Shown here piece by piece: positions 42,382 to 51,266 of a stretch of 64,000 nt of DNA. Position 1 is the stretch's first letter. Every line of letters begins with the position of its first letter. Source of the DNA: UBA5072 sp963822145 (lineage in GTDB: Bacteria; Bacteroidota; Bacteroidia; Bacteroidales; UBA10428); the NCBI GenBank assembly GCA_963822145.1, contig CAWGGG010000001.1, positions 248,001 through 312,000 of the forward strand, given 5' to 3'. A program made the position numbers and the translations under genes. Below the pieces are notes generated by a model. That model was not told the DNA's origin. It did not search any database and was given only the letters and a program-made list of their open reading frames with translations.

Positions 42382-43068
42382 TTAATTTTTTGGTAAATAA
42401 AGCGGATTTCTCTCATTGAACTTTCGGATGTAAAGAAATTTCATTTGCTTTTGTTTTTTATTCCCCAGGGCAGCAAATTCATCATGCAATTCAGGATCAG
42501 ACATCAACAGTAACTCAACGCTCTCTTCATTATAATCCAATACGTTCCCGGTTTTAAAATCCAGCATATACTGCCGCATTTCTGAAGTGGGTGTAGAGGA
42601 ATAGGGCGAATAGTAAGGGTTGTAGGGATAGCTGGAATAGGGATAACCATAATTGTAATATGGATTATAAGAGCTGTTATAGGTAGTGAGACTGGCCACA
42701 AAATGGCAGATACTGCCAACGATGGTGATGCGAAAGCTCCCGTCGTTCAGGTTGATATAAAGGATTCCGTTCCGCGAGAATCCCCAGAGGTTCTTGACTG
42801 GTATCTCCTGCCGGGTACCCAGGTTGTCAAACACCTGGATCTTTTTCTCATGAAGCACCCGCTCATAAAAAGATGGGTCATCATAGGCCACTGTGGTGAT
42901 GATGCTTGACTTGGGAATCGGATTGTTTTGCTTCACCTGATCAAAACTGAGGAAAATCCCTTCTTTAAACTTGAAATCCGGAGTATACCTGATCATATCG
43001 GCAGTGTCCTGTTGTCCTGATGCCCAAAAACAGAAAGCTGCCAAAATTAGTACCAGAAAACCCTTCAT
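42382..43068 (-). CDS. Secreted protein of unknown function with a Tyr/Pro-rich segment
   Basis: The ATG at 43068 gives a signal peptide (MKGFLVLILAAFCFWASG) and 228 residues; an ATG at 43098 is also in frame but lies only a few bases after a putative promoter. The middle contains VAYDDPSFYERVLHEKKIQVF and NGILYINLNDGSFRITIVG, strand-rich and resembling a secreted beta protein. Residues about 130-160 are extremely rich in Tyr, Pro and Ser (12 of 31 are Tyr). The C-terminus is helical and charged (DPELHDEFAALGNKKQKQMKF). No family recognised. First gene of a probable two-gene unit. Confidence 0.7.
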   Translation of the reverse strand: MKGFLVLILAAFCFWASGQQDTADMIRYTPDFKFKEGIFLSFDQVKQNNPIPKSSIITTVAYDDPSFYERVLHEKKIQVFDNLGTRQEIPVKNLWGFSRNGILYINLNDGSFRITIVGSICHFVASLTTYNSSYNPYYNYGYPYSSYPYNPYYSPYSSTPTSEMRQYMLDFKTGNVLDYNEESVELLLMSDPELHDEFAALGNKKQKQMKFLYIRKFNERNPLYLPKN

Positions 43069-43109
43069 CGGATTTAAGAGAAACATTTGACCTTTCATAA
43101 TCGTATGTA

Positions 43110-43117
43110 CAAAAATA
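43110..43117 (-). promoter_or_regulatory. Putative promoter with -7 TATTTTTG and TTG at -33
   Basis: Minus-strand TATTTTTG, with a TTG (43134-43136) 16 bp upstream. It would drive the unknown secreted-protein pair and supports the ATG at 43068, since transcription would begin about 35 bases before that codon. The rest of the 230-bp gap up to 43298 is AT-rich and shows no other recognised feature. Confidence 0.45.
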
Positions 43118-43298
43118 GGCTTAATTTCTTACTCAAGGGTAAACACGCATGATAAAATCAATTTTCAAAAATCGGACCATTTCACAACAGCGAATACATT
43201 CGGCATATTCACTTAACTTAATATTTAAATAATTATTATATTTATATCTGAGATTGGGACTTCTGGGTGGGCACTCAAACTAAACCAACTTTTACGGG

Positions 43299-45041
43299 AT
43301 GAATCCATTGTACATTTTTCTGTTCCGGTTGACTAAAAAACTTGAGCAACGCGCCGATCTGGATGTGATTGACAAAATGCTTATCGTTTATTTCATCAAC
43401 ATTTCGGCCATTTTTTTCACATTATTTTTTGCAATCCTGGATGTGATTTCCAAAGATTACACCCTGGCCTGGTTTCTGTTTTCAGCCACACTTATCCTGA
43501 TTGTAAACCTGGTTTTTTATTACATCACCAACCGGCAACTCATTACCAGGATTGTCCTTACTGCTGTTTTAGTTATAGTTTCATTTCAACTGCTTTACAC
43601 CGGAGGAACTTCCGGGTCGGGACATCTCTGGCTGCTCATTTTCCCCGTATTTTCCATTCCTCTTTTTGGGCTAAGAAGAGGGAATCTGGTCTCGTTCCTG
43701 TTTTTTTTGCTGGTTTCGGTATACCTGATCTTCCCACACGCATTTCACCCTCCCCAAGTTTACCCTGCAGGGTTTTCCATCAGGTTTCTCGGAGCTTATT
43801 CCGCGATTCACCTTCTGGTTTACCTGCATCAGTATCTGAAAGACTATAATTTCATTGCCATGGAGAGAACCATCATCGAGTCGAAAAATGAGACCCGGCA
43901 GAAAGATGATTTCCTTTCCAAGCTTTCACACCAGATCAGAACACCGCTGAACAACCTTACCGTGGTGTCGAATCTGGTAAATAAGTCCAAGCTTGACGCA
44001 GAACATCGCGACCTTTTTGACACTATTCTGGCCTCAACCATTAACCTGATCAATGTTGTCAATAACATTGTGAAGGTTTCTGAAGTGAAAATTGAAAAAG
44101 AACTGAGCAGTCAGGTTAATTTCGATCTCTATTCATCCATTGACAATACGCTCAAGCTTTTCAGGGATCAGCACAAAGACCGCATTGAGGTGGTATTGCA
44201 CATAACCCGCAATATTAAAACCAGTTACATTGGCGACCCGATCCGGATTAAACAAATTTTCCTGAATATTATTGAAAATATCATTAAAGCAATTCCTTCT
44301 GATAAATTCCTGGTAGAAATCAACATCGACCAGGTTAGTGACCTGGAAGAAGAATCCCTGTTAAGTTTTGAAATCCGGTGTCCCCAGTTACAGCTGGAAT
44401 CGGATGATTACGGCAATTTTTACAGCCGGCCGGGTATTGATATGATCAAAGAAGGAAATTACCAGCCCGATGATTATTACATTGACTTTACCATCGCTAA
44501 AAAAATCATTGAATATTATGGCGGAGAGTTGAAAATAATGACCGCCAATGGTTTGACCATGCTGCTATTCGGATTTGCTCTGAAAAAAGGCACTGCAGGT
44601 ACTCATAAACCTGAGTTTGACAGGGAGTCTACACAGATTTTTATGGTAAAAAGCAAGGTGGAGCTGAGCAACGCCAACATTCTGCTTGTTGAAGACAATG
44701 CTATTAACCAGAAAATTATTATCCTGAGTCTGAAAAACCATGTCAAGAACATCGATATTGCCAACAATGGAAAGGATGCCCTCGATAAGTTCGGCACTAC
44801 TAAATATGATCTGATCCTGATGGATATTCAGATGCCGGTTATTAATGGTATTGCGGCCACCAAGAAAATCAGGGAACTGGAAGTCACTACCAATACGCAG
44901 ACACCCATTATAGCCATAACGGCCAATGCCCTTTCCGGAGATAAAGAAGCCTGTCTGGCTGCAGGAATGAATGATTACATCAGCAAACCTTTCCAGGTTG
45001 AGGTGTTGGTAAATAAAATGAAAATGTTGCTGGAAACTTGA
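43299..45041 (+). CDS. Hybrid histidine kinase/response regulator with degenerate ATP-binding domain
   Basis: A 580-residue protein. About six membrane helices (residues 28-180), then HisKA with KDDFLSKLSHQIRTPLNN (phospho-acceptor H211). The HATPase region (about 275-430) has an N-box-like FLNIIENIIKAI, but no DxGxG (G1) and no GxGLGL (G2): the place of G2 reads DYYIDFTIAKKIIEYYGG. The receiver domain starts at ILLVEDNAINQK and carries the phospho-acceptor D509 in LMDIQMP, with K near ISKPFQ. It probably senses a membrane signal and relays phosphate via REC, although its own kinase activity is doubtful. It converges on the SpoIIE-type phosphatase gene, 31 bp apart. Confidence 0.9.
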   Translation: MNPLYIFLFRLTKKLEQRADLDVIDKMLIVYFINISAIFFTLFFAILDVISKDYTLAWFLFSATLILIVNLVFYYITNRQLITRIVLTAVLVIVSFQLLYTGGTSGSGHLWLLIFPVFSIPLFGLRRGNLVSFLFFLLVSVYLIFPHAFHPPQVYPAGFSIRFLGAYSAIHLLVYLHQYLKDYNFIAMERTIIESKNETRQKDDFLSKLSHQIRTPLNNLTVVSNLVNKSKLDAEHRDLFDTILASTINLINVVNNIVKVSEVKIEKELSSQVNFDLYSSIDNTLKLFRDQHKDRIEVVLHITRNIKTSYIGDPIRIKQIFLNIIENIIKAIPSDKFLVEINIDQVSDLEEESLLSFEIRCPQLQLESDDYGNFYSRPGIDMIKEGNYQPDDYYIDFTIAKKIIEYYGGELKIMTANGLTMLLFGFALKKGTAGTHKPEFDRESTQIFMVKSKVELSNANILLVEDNAINQKIIILSLKNHVKNIDIANNGKDALDKFGTTKYDLILMDIQMPVINGIAATKKIRELEVTTNTQTPIIAITANALSGDKEACLAAGMNDYISKPFQVEVLVNKMKMLLET

Positions 45042-45072
45042 AAACAATGATGAATGATGAATTATAATTTCC

Positions 45073-48000
45073 TTAAAAATCAATCTTAATCCCGATTACC
45101 AGAATATCATCCACCTGATCCTGGTCTCCCCTCCATTCAATTACATTGTTTTCCAGAATCTCATGCTGTTTCTCCATGGGCAGCTGGTGTAGTGTGAGCA
45201 GAAGATGTCTGAAACGACGGTATTTGTATTTTTTGCCATCAGGTCCCCCAAACTGATCAGCAAAACCATCTGAGAATAAATACAGGATATCTCCCTTTTG
45301 GATTGGAATGATGTGGTTCTTAAAGGTCTGCTCTTTGAAATTGGTCTCATCGAGGCCAATGGCAAAACGGTCTCCTTTGATTTCAGTAATCTTATTGTCA
45401 CGAATCAGGTAGAGCGGATTAAAAGCTCCTGCAAATTCCAGGATCCTATCTTTTTTATCGATGGAACAAAAGGCTACATCCATGCCGTCACGCAGCACTA
45501 CATTCTCAACATCCTTAAAAATCACATGAAAGTCTTCGTTCAGACGATTCAAGATGTCAGAAGGCCTGGATAATCCTTCAATATTGGTGATCTTCCGGAA
45601 GAGTTCAAAACCGATAATTGACATAAAAGCACCCGGAACACCGTGACCAGTGCAATCCACTGCCGAGATGAAAATCTTGTCATTCAGCTTATTCACCCAG
45701 TAAAAATCACCGCTTACAATATCTTTTGGCATAAACAGGATGAAAGAGGACGGGAAGATTGACTTAAAAAGCTTGTAAGGCGGTAACATGGCCGTTTGTA
45801 TGCGTTTGGCGTAATTTATGCTGTCGGTAATGCTTTTATTCTTTAGAGCCAGTTCTTCTTTTTGCAGCATGATCTGTAAACCAAACATCTCTCTTTCCTG
45901 GTTTTCACGGCTCAGATTGAAGAATTGCAGGATCCAGAATCGAATGAAGATGAACGCCATGAAAGCACCTAACACAATATAGATCAATAAACTGACTTTA
46001 GAACGCCAGAAAGGGGCTTCAATAATAATCACCAGCGTGGTTCCGGAATTATTCCAAATCTTATTGGAATTGCACCCGGCAACATGCAGTCTGTATTTAC
46101 CGGGGGCAAGATGATCCAGGATAATATGATTCTGATTCCCCAGTTGGTACCACTCCTGATTCTTTTCGGTTTTACCGAAAGAATAGCTGAATTGATTAAA
46201 TTCAGGCCTTGACAGGTCCAGTACAGCGAAATCGATCTGGATGGGCTTGCGATTCCATGGCAGATATACCGTATCGGCGAGCTGGTAGAAAAGAGCCCCT
46301 TCTGATGGCTCTTTCTCAACAAATCGCAACCCTGTAATGACAACATTCGACATACTGCTGCCGGGTAAAATGGCAGTAAGGTCGATAACGGATAAACCCT
46401 GCTGACCAGCCAGAAAAACAAAATTATCATTTCCGGCAAGTATTGCATTATAGTTATAATTCAGCAAGCCATCCTTAACATCATAATGCATTAAGGCATT
46501 CGTACCTGTCCTGAAATAATATAACCCCCTGTCGGTTCCCAACCACACATTATTCATCTGATCCAGGGCCATGGAGGTTACCGATGAATTCATGATCTCT
46601 GTGGCCCCGGTGATAGCAGTAAATTCACGGCTTTTGGTATTGAAACTGAATGCGCCGCCTGAGGTGCCCATCCAAAGTACTCCTGACACTCCCTGCGCCA
46701 GAGTATAAACCTCCTTGCGCTCTGTATTCATCAGGTTCCTGTCGTAAGGGGTATACCTGCTGTAATTCCCTTTTACGGGATTATAGGATATTAGCCCCTC
46801 ACTGGTGGCAAGCCAGATATTGCCTGACGGGTCCAATTCCATATCAAAAACCCGCCCGATTTCAATCTGCTGGTCTTTAAAATTAAGAGTCTCTCGGGTT
46901 ACATGCTGCGAGGAATTAAAATTGATATGCTGAATGCCATCGGATGTTCCTATCCAGATATTGCCGTCACCATCAACCAGCAGGCAGTTGAATCTTGTTT
47001 GTTCCGCCAGTTCTCTTTTCAGGAAGGAATACAGGGTGAAGAGACTTTTGCGGACCATCCGGTCCGTACTGACAATTTCAATATCGTGTTCTGATAGGAC
47101 CAGGAATTCCTGCTGCCGATAAGAGTAGAAATTCACAACATTGCTACGGCTGAGGGTTTTGAAGTTTCTGCTGCTATTGGTTTTCAGGTCTACAATATCA
47201 AAATTGTCACCGGCATTGCCGATCAGTAAATTTCCTGAAGGACTCCTTCCCAGGGCAGAGATCTGGTTGTTGGTCAGCCGAAGGTCAGCGCTTTTTGTTG
47301 TATAATTGTTAACAGACAGTTTTGATCTGCGGATCTTGAGGATGCCGATGTCGGTGCCTCCCCAGATGATCCCGGAAGAATCTACAGCAACTGAATGAAC
47401 GGGTACTTCAGGCGACAGGTAAACTGTGGTAAAGGTCTGCCTGGCCAGGTTGAACCTGATAATACCGGACATTGAAGCCAGCACCATGACATCTTTTTCA
47501 GCACCGGCAATTCCCTTTATATCATTGGCTGCCTGCAAGACGGGGGAACCTCCCGGAAAATACTGGCTGAAACTAAAATCCACAGGATCCAGTCTGTTGA
47601 GCCCATTTCCTGTACCGATCCACAGGATTTCATCCTGATCAAGGTAGAGGCAATTCACATGATTGTCGCTTAGAAGCCCCTGTGAACCCTGGACCATCAG
47701 TTCCCTGAACAGGCCCAGTTGCGGATTGAAAACCAATAAACCACCCGTGGTACCAATCCAGACATTCCCGCTGCCATCCGCAAGGATACAGGTAGGCACC
47801 GCATCATTCTTTAAATGATCTGCAGGTATCATGAATGATTTTACAGGCTTACCGGGTAAAAGCATGGTAATGGTTTTTTCCGAAAGAATCCATATGGTGC
47901 TGTCGGCTCCAGGATACATATCTTTAAGAACTGCTCCCTGCTGAAAGACAGTATCAAAGGAGGTAGCAGGATACCTGGTTATGGTTCCACTCTGGCGATC

Positions 48001-48324
48001 ATAACGGTTGATACCAATATTATTGAGGATCCATAGATTACCCTGAATATCGCATCTGATTGCTTTTATCACCTGGGTACCCGATGACTCTTCGCCGGCA
48101 ATTGCGGTAAAAAAATGTCTGAAACGGTATCCGTCATAACGGTTTAACCCAAAATCAGTACCCACCCAAAGATATCCCGGATGGTCGATTGTAAGACAGC
48201 TAATTTGTAAGGAAGACAGACCATTCTCAACAGAAAGCACCTCCGGGGGGAGGTACTTCTGCGAATACAACGGACTGTATACTAATACGATAATGAGAAC
48301 AATATAAGTGCAGCGTGCCTGCAT
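45073..48324 (-). CDS. Reg_prop/Y_Y_Y sensor with SpoIIE-type (PP2C) phosphatase output
   Basis: A 1083-residue protein. Signal peptide (MQARCTYIVLIIVLVYSPLYS), then Reg_prop propeller repeats over about residues 30-640 (GYLWVGTDFGLNRYDGYRF, ILWIGTGNGLNRLDPVDF, NVWLGTDRGLYYF), a Y_Y_Y domain (about 680-765), one transmembrane helix (about 770-795), a short coiled segment (QIMLQKEELALKNKSITDSI) and a PP2C/SpoIIE domain (about 825-1083): SGDFYWV, VDCTGHGVPGAFMS (metal Asp), LYLFSDGFADQFGG and DDILVIGIKI. The architecture is that of Bacteroidota carbohydrate or envelope sensors, but with a phosphatase in place of a histidine kinase. The target of dephosphorylation may be an anti-sigma-factor antagonist. 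Confidence 0.92.
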   Translation of the reverse strand: MQARCTYIVLIIVLVYSPLYSQKYLPPEVLSVENGLSSLQISCLTIDHPGYLWVGTDFGLNRYDGYRFRHFFTAIAGEESSGTQVIKAIRCDIQGNLWILNNIGINRYDRQSGTITRYPATSFDTVFQQGAVLKDMYPGADSTIWILSEKTITMLLPGKPVKSFMIPADHLKNDAVPTCILADGSGNVWIGTTGGLLVFNPQLGLFRELMVQGSQGLLSDNHVNCLYLDQDEILWIGTGNGLNRLDPVDFSFSQYFPGGSPVLQAANDIKGIAGAEKDVMVLASMSGIIRFNLARQTFTTVYLSPEVPVHSVAVDSSGIIWGGTDIGILKIRRSKLSVNNYTTKSADLRLTNNQISALGRSPSGNLLIGNAGDNFDIVDLKTNSSRNFKTLSRSNVVNFYSYRQQEFLVLSEHDIEIVSTDRMVRKSLFTLYSFLKRELAEQTRFNCLLVDGDGNIWIGTSDGIQHINFNSSQHVTRETLNFKDQQIEIGRVFDMELDPSGNIWLATSEGLISYNPVKGNYSRYTPYDRNLMNTERKEVYTLAQGVSGVLWMGTSGGAFSFNTKSREFTAITGATEIMNSSVTSMALDQMNNVWLGTDRGLYYFRTGTNALMHYDVKDGLLNYNYNAILAGNDNFVFLAGQQGLSVIDLTAILPGSSMSNVVITGLRFVEKEPSEGALFYQLADTVYLPWNRKPIQIDFAVLDLSRPEFNQFSYSFGKTEKNQEWYQLGNQNHIILDHLAPGKYRLHVAGCNSNKIWNNSGTTLVIIIEAPFWRSKVSLLIYIVLGAFMAFIFIRFWILQFFNLSRENQEREMFGLQIMLQKEELALKNKSITDSINYAKRIQTAMLPPYKLFKSIFPSSFILFMPKDIVSGDFYWVNKLNDKIFISAVDCTGHGVPGAFMSIIGFELFRKITNIEGLSRPSDILNRLNEDFHVIFKDVENVVLRDGMDVAFCSIDKKDRILEFAGAFNPLYLIRDNKITEIKGDRFAIGLDETNFKEQTFKNHIIPIQKGDILYLFSDGFADQFGGPDGKKYKYRRFRHLLLTLHQLPMEKQHEILENNVIEWRGDQDQVDDILVIGIKIDF

Positions 48325-48402
48325 GAGCCCTGGCGTTTTGATTCATTAAAATAGTCATTTTAATTCATAATACAAAACCACAGGGCAAATGAGCACGATC
48401 AT

Positions 48403-49722
48403 TTATTCATCATCCAGTTTTTCGCCCTTGGCAAGCTTTTCGAGCATGCTGGTCGTTACCGATTTTGGACGCTCGAGCGGGTATCCCAGCGCCCTGTCCC
48501 AAATGATATTGGCACTGATCCCTATAGCCCTGCCAATACCAAACAGCACTGTATAAAAATCATATTCCTTAACTCCATAATGCCACTGGATAACTCCTGA
48601 ATGGGCGTCCACATTGGGCCAGGGATTTTTGGCCTTACCCTGCTCTTTAAGGATCGGAGGAACAATCCTGTAAAGGATGTCCACATACTGGAATATGGGA
48701 TCGTCGGCAATATATTTCTGGGCAAATTCACGCTGTATCATATACCTGGGATCCGTGATCCGTAAAACGGCATGTCCGAACCCGGGAACAACCTGTCCGG
48801 CATTCAGCAGGTCCCACACAAACTGTTTCATTTCATTATCCGTGGGCACCTGTCCACCCATTTTTTCCATGATATCATGCAACCAGCGCAGTACTTCCTG
48901 GTTGGCAAGACCGTGCAACGGACCGGCAAGTCCGTTTATCATGGATGAAATAGCCAGGTAAATATCCGAAAGGGAGCTGGCCACGAGATGTCCAGTATGG
49001 GCACTGACATTACCGCTCTCGTGATCACTGTGCAGGATAAAATGCATACGGGAGACATCGTCATAGGGTTTGGGAATACCCAGCATGTGGGCAAAATTAG
49101 CTCCCATATCCAAATTCGGGTCAGAAAACTCCCGCTTGCCTTCCCGATAACACTTATGGTAAATCAGGGCTGCGATTTCGGGCAATTTAGCAATCATGTT
49201 CATGGCATCCTCGTATGTAGGATCCCAATAATCCAGTTTGTTGATTCCGGCATCGTATTTCCTGGCAAAAAAGGATTCCCGGTGCATGGCCAGAATAGCA
49301 GTGGAGAATATGGTCATCGGATGAGTGCCCCGCGGAAATGCATCCACAATTTCAAGAATATACCTGGGTATAATGCGTCTTTTCTTCAATTCATCAAGAA
49401 CCTCGTGGACGTTTTCCGGTGTAGGAAGATCACCTGTAAGCAAAAGGTAAATTAATCCTTCCACGTATGGCATTTCAGAACCTTTTGGTTTGGGAAGCTT
49501 GCTGAATATTTCAGGAAGGGTATAGTTCCTGTAACGAATACCTTCATTGGGATCAAGGTAGGAGATGTCGGTAATCAGGCACTTTAAATCACGCATGCCA
49601 CCGATCAGTTTGCTGATGGTCACGGTATCCACAACCAAATCGCCATGCTCATCGATCAGTTTTTTAATCCGCGGCCTCCAGGCCTGAATTTTGTCATAAA
49701 GTGTTTCTTTTAACCCGGGCAT
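48403..49722 (-). CDS. Citrate synthase, eukaryotic-type
   Basis: A 439-residue Si-citrate synthase, condensing oxaloacetate and acetyl-CoA. By alignment with the pig enzyme the key residues are present: H234 in HSDHESGNVSAHT, H270 in GLAGPLHGLANQEV, H317 in VVPGFGHAVLR and D372 in VDAHSGV. The SAHT...LSDIYL...NGLAGPLHGLANQEV run is the signature of the mitochondrial/peroxisomal branch rather than of bacterial GltA. No regulatory NADH-binding domain is seen. It has its own transcription unit, between two terminator hairpins upstream and the sensor gene start 79 bp downstream. Horizontal or ancient origin is discussed in the findings. Confidence 0.95.
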   Translation of the reverse strand: MPGLKETLYDKIQAWRPRIKKLIDEHGDLVVDTVTISKLIGGMRDLKCLITDISYLDPNEGIRYRNYTLPEIFSKLPKPKGSEMPYVEGLIYLLLTGDLPTPENVHEVLDELKKRRIIPRYILEIVDAFPRGTHPMTIFSTAILAMHRESFFARKYDAGINKLDYWDPTYEDAMNMIAKLPEIAALIYHKCYREGKREFSDPNLDMGANFAHMLGIPKPYDDVSRMHFILHSDHESGNVSAHTGHLVASSLSDIYLAISSMINGLAGPLHGLANQEVLRWLHDIMEKMGGQVPTDNEMKQFVWDLLNAGQVVPGFGHAVLRITDPRYMIQREFAQKYIADDPIFQYVDILYRIVPPILKEQGKAKNPWPNVDAHSGVIQWHYGVKEYDFYTVLFGIGRAIGISANIIWDRALGYPLERPKSVTTSMLEKLAKGEKLDDE

Positions 49723-49794
49723 AAATTTTAGTATTAAGATTTATACTAATTAAACACACGCTGATAATTCTTGTTTAATGACTTAACCAATATA

Positions 49795-49826
49795 ATAAAA
49801 AAAATCATCCGGCCTTCTTCCGGATG
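49795..49826 (-). terminator. Intrinsic terminator downstream of eno (distal)
   Basis: Minus strand reads CATCCGG, loop, CCGGATG and then a T8 run (A-run at 49797-49804 on the plus strand). GC-rich stem plus T-run is a textbook Rho-independent terminator. Confidence 0.85.
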
Positions 49827-49885
49827 AAAAGATTTACTGCCCAGGTCGACCCCTCTCCTGAAAAACAGTTCGCTGTAGATCAGAA

Positions 49886-49921
49886 AAAAACCTCAAAGGT
49901 GTTTAAAACTTTGAGGTTTTT
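49886..49921. terminator. Bidirectional terminator hairpin downstream of eno (proximal)
   Basis: AAAAACCTCAAAG, ten-base loop, CTTTGAGGTTTTT: perfect inverted repeat with A- and T-runs on both sides. It lies 28 bp after the eno stop on the minus strand. Confidence 0.85.
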
Positions 49922-49948
49922 ATATCATAACCCGATACGGAAAAGTCA

Positions 49949-51241
49949 TTACTTCTTATAGCCATAAATGGCCAGGGGACCAAGCTCTTCCTCGATCCGG
50001 AGGAGCTGGTTGTATTTGGCCATACGGTCGGAGCGGCTTAATGAGCCTGTTTTGATCTGACCGGAATTGGTGGCTACTGCAATATCGGCAATCGTGACGT
50101 CTTCTGTTTCACCAGAGCGATGTGAGGTGACCGTTGTAAAGCCTGCCCGGTGAGCCATTTCAATACAATCGAGTGTTTCGGTCAGGCTTCCGATCTGGTT
50201 TACTTTAATAAGAATTGAATTGGAACAACCCATTTCAATACCTTTCTTCAGGAATTCAACATTGGTAACGAAAACATCATCTCCAACCAACTGGCAGCGT
50301 TTCCCGAGCTTATCGGTTAAAAGCTTCCAGCCATTCCAGTCGTGTTCCGACATACCGTCTTCAATGGAATCGATGGGATATTTGTTGATCAGCTGCTCGA
50401 GAAAAGCGACTTGTTCCGCAGAGCTTCTTACAGCGCCATTAGGGCCTTCAAACTTGGCGTAATTGTATTTCCCGTCGGCATAGAATTCAGAAGCGGCGCA
50501 ATCCAGGGCGATCGAAACATCGCCACCTTCAGCAGCACGACCGGGTTTATAACCGGCGGCTGCAATCGCTTTGATAATAGATTCCAGAGCATCCTCAGTC
50601 CCCTTCAATACAGGGGCAAAGCCTCCTTCGTCGCCAACCGCGGTGCTCAAGCCACGCTCCTTCAACACCTTTTTCAGAGAATGGAACACTTCGGATCCCA
50701 TTCGAAGTCCTTCCCGGAAACTGGAAGCGCCTATAGGGCGAATCATGAATTCCTGAAAGGCTATGGGAGCATCACTGTGGGAGCCCCCGTTGATAATATT
50801 CATCATGGGAACGGGCAGCACTTTTGCATTTGCACCTCCTATATAGCGGTAAAGCGGCATATCGTGATACATGGCTGCTGCTTTAGCCACAGCAAGTGAT
50901 ACGCCCAAAATGGCATTGGCGCCAAGTTTGCTTTTGGTCCTGGTGCCATCCAGAGCAATCATCTTCTGATCAATGGCCACCTGATCAAGGGCATTCATGC
51001 CAATGATTTCCTTGGCGATGATCGTATTGACGTTCTCAACCGCCTTGAGAACGCCCTTGCCCAGGTATCTTTTTTTATCGCCATCACGCAATTCCAGTGC
51101 CTCATTTTCACCGGTGGATGCGCCTGAAGGCACTGCAGCACGGCCTACAAAACCGCTTTCGAGTATTACTTCAACCTCAATGGTAGGATTTCCCCTTGAA
51201 TCGAGAATTTCACGTGCATGAACATGTGCAATTTGTCCCAT
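49949..51241 (-). CDS. eno: Enolase
   Basis: Glycolytic enzyme interconverting 2-phosphoglycerate and phosphoenolpyruvate; also an RNA-degradosome partner in some bacteria. The 430-residue protein has AREILDSRGNPTIEVEV, VPSGASTGENEALELRD, SKLGANAILGVS, AVGDEGGFAP near 203, EDGMSEHDWNGW, VGDDVFVTN near 314, LIKVNQIG (catalytic Lys) and SHRSGETEDVTIAD. All expected motifs are intact. It begins 25 bp after the rplQ stop, so it may be cotranscribed with the ribosomal block; two hairpin terminators follow. Confidence 0.98.
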   Translation of the reverse strand: MGQIAHVHAREILDSRGNPTIEVEVILESGFVGRAAVPSGASTGENEALELRDGDKKRYLGKGVLKAVENVNTIIAKEIIGMNALDQVAIDQKMIALDGTRTKSKLGANAILGVSLAVAKAAAMYHDMPLYRYIGGANAKVLPVPMMNIINGGSHSDAPIAFQEFMIRPIGASSFREGLRMGSEVFHSLKKVLKERGLSTAVGDEGGFAPVLKGTEDALESIIKAIAAAGYKPGRAAEGGDVSIALDCAASEFYADGKYNYAKFEGPNGAVRSSAEQVAFLEQLINKYPIDSIEDGMSEHDWNGWKLLTDKLGKRCQLVGDDVFVTNVEFLKKGIEMGCSNSILIKVNQIGSLTETLDCIEMAHRAGFTTVTSHRSGETEDVTIADIAVATNSGQIKTGSLSRSDRMAKYNQLLRIEEELGPLAIYGYKK

Positions 51242-51266
51242 GGTTATATGTGTTAGTTAAATGTTA

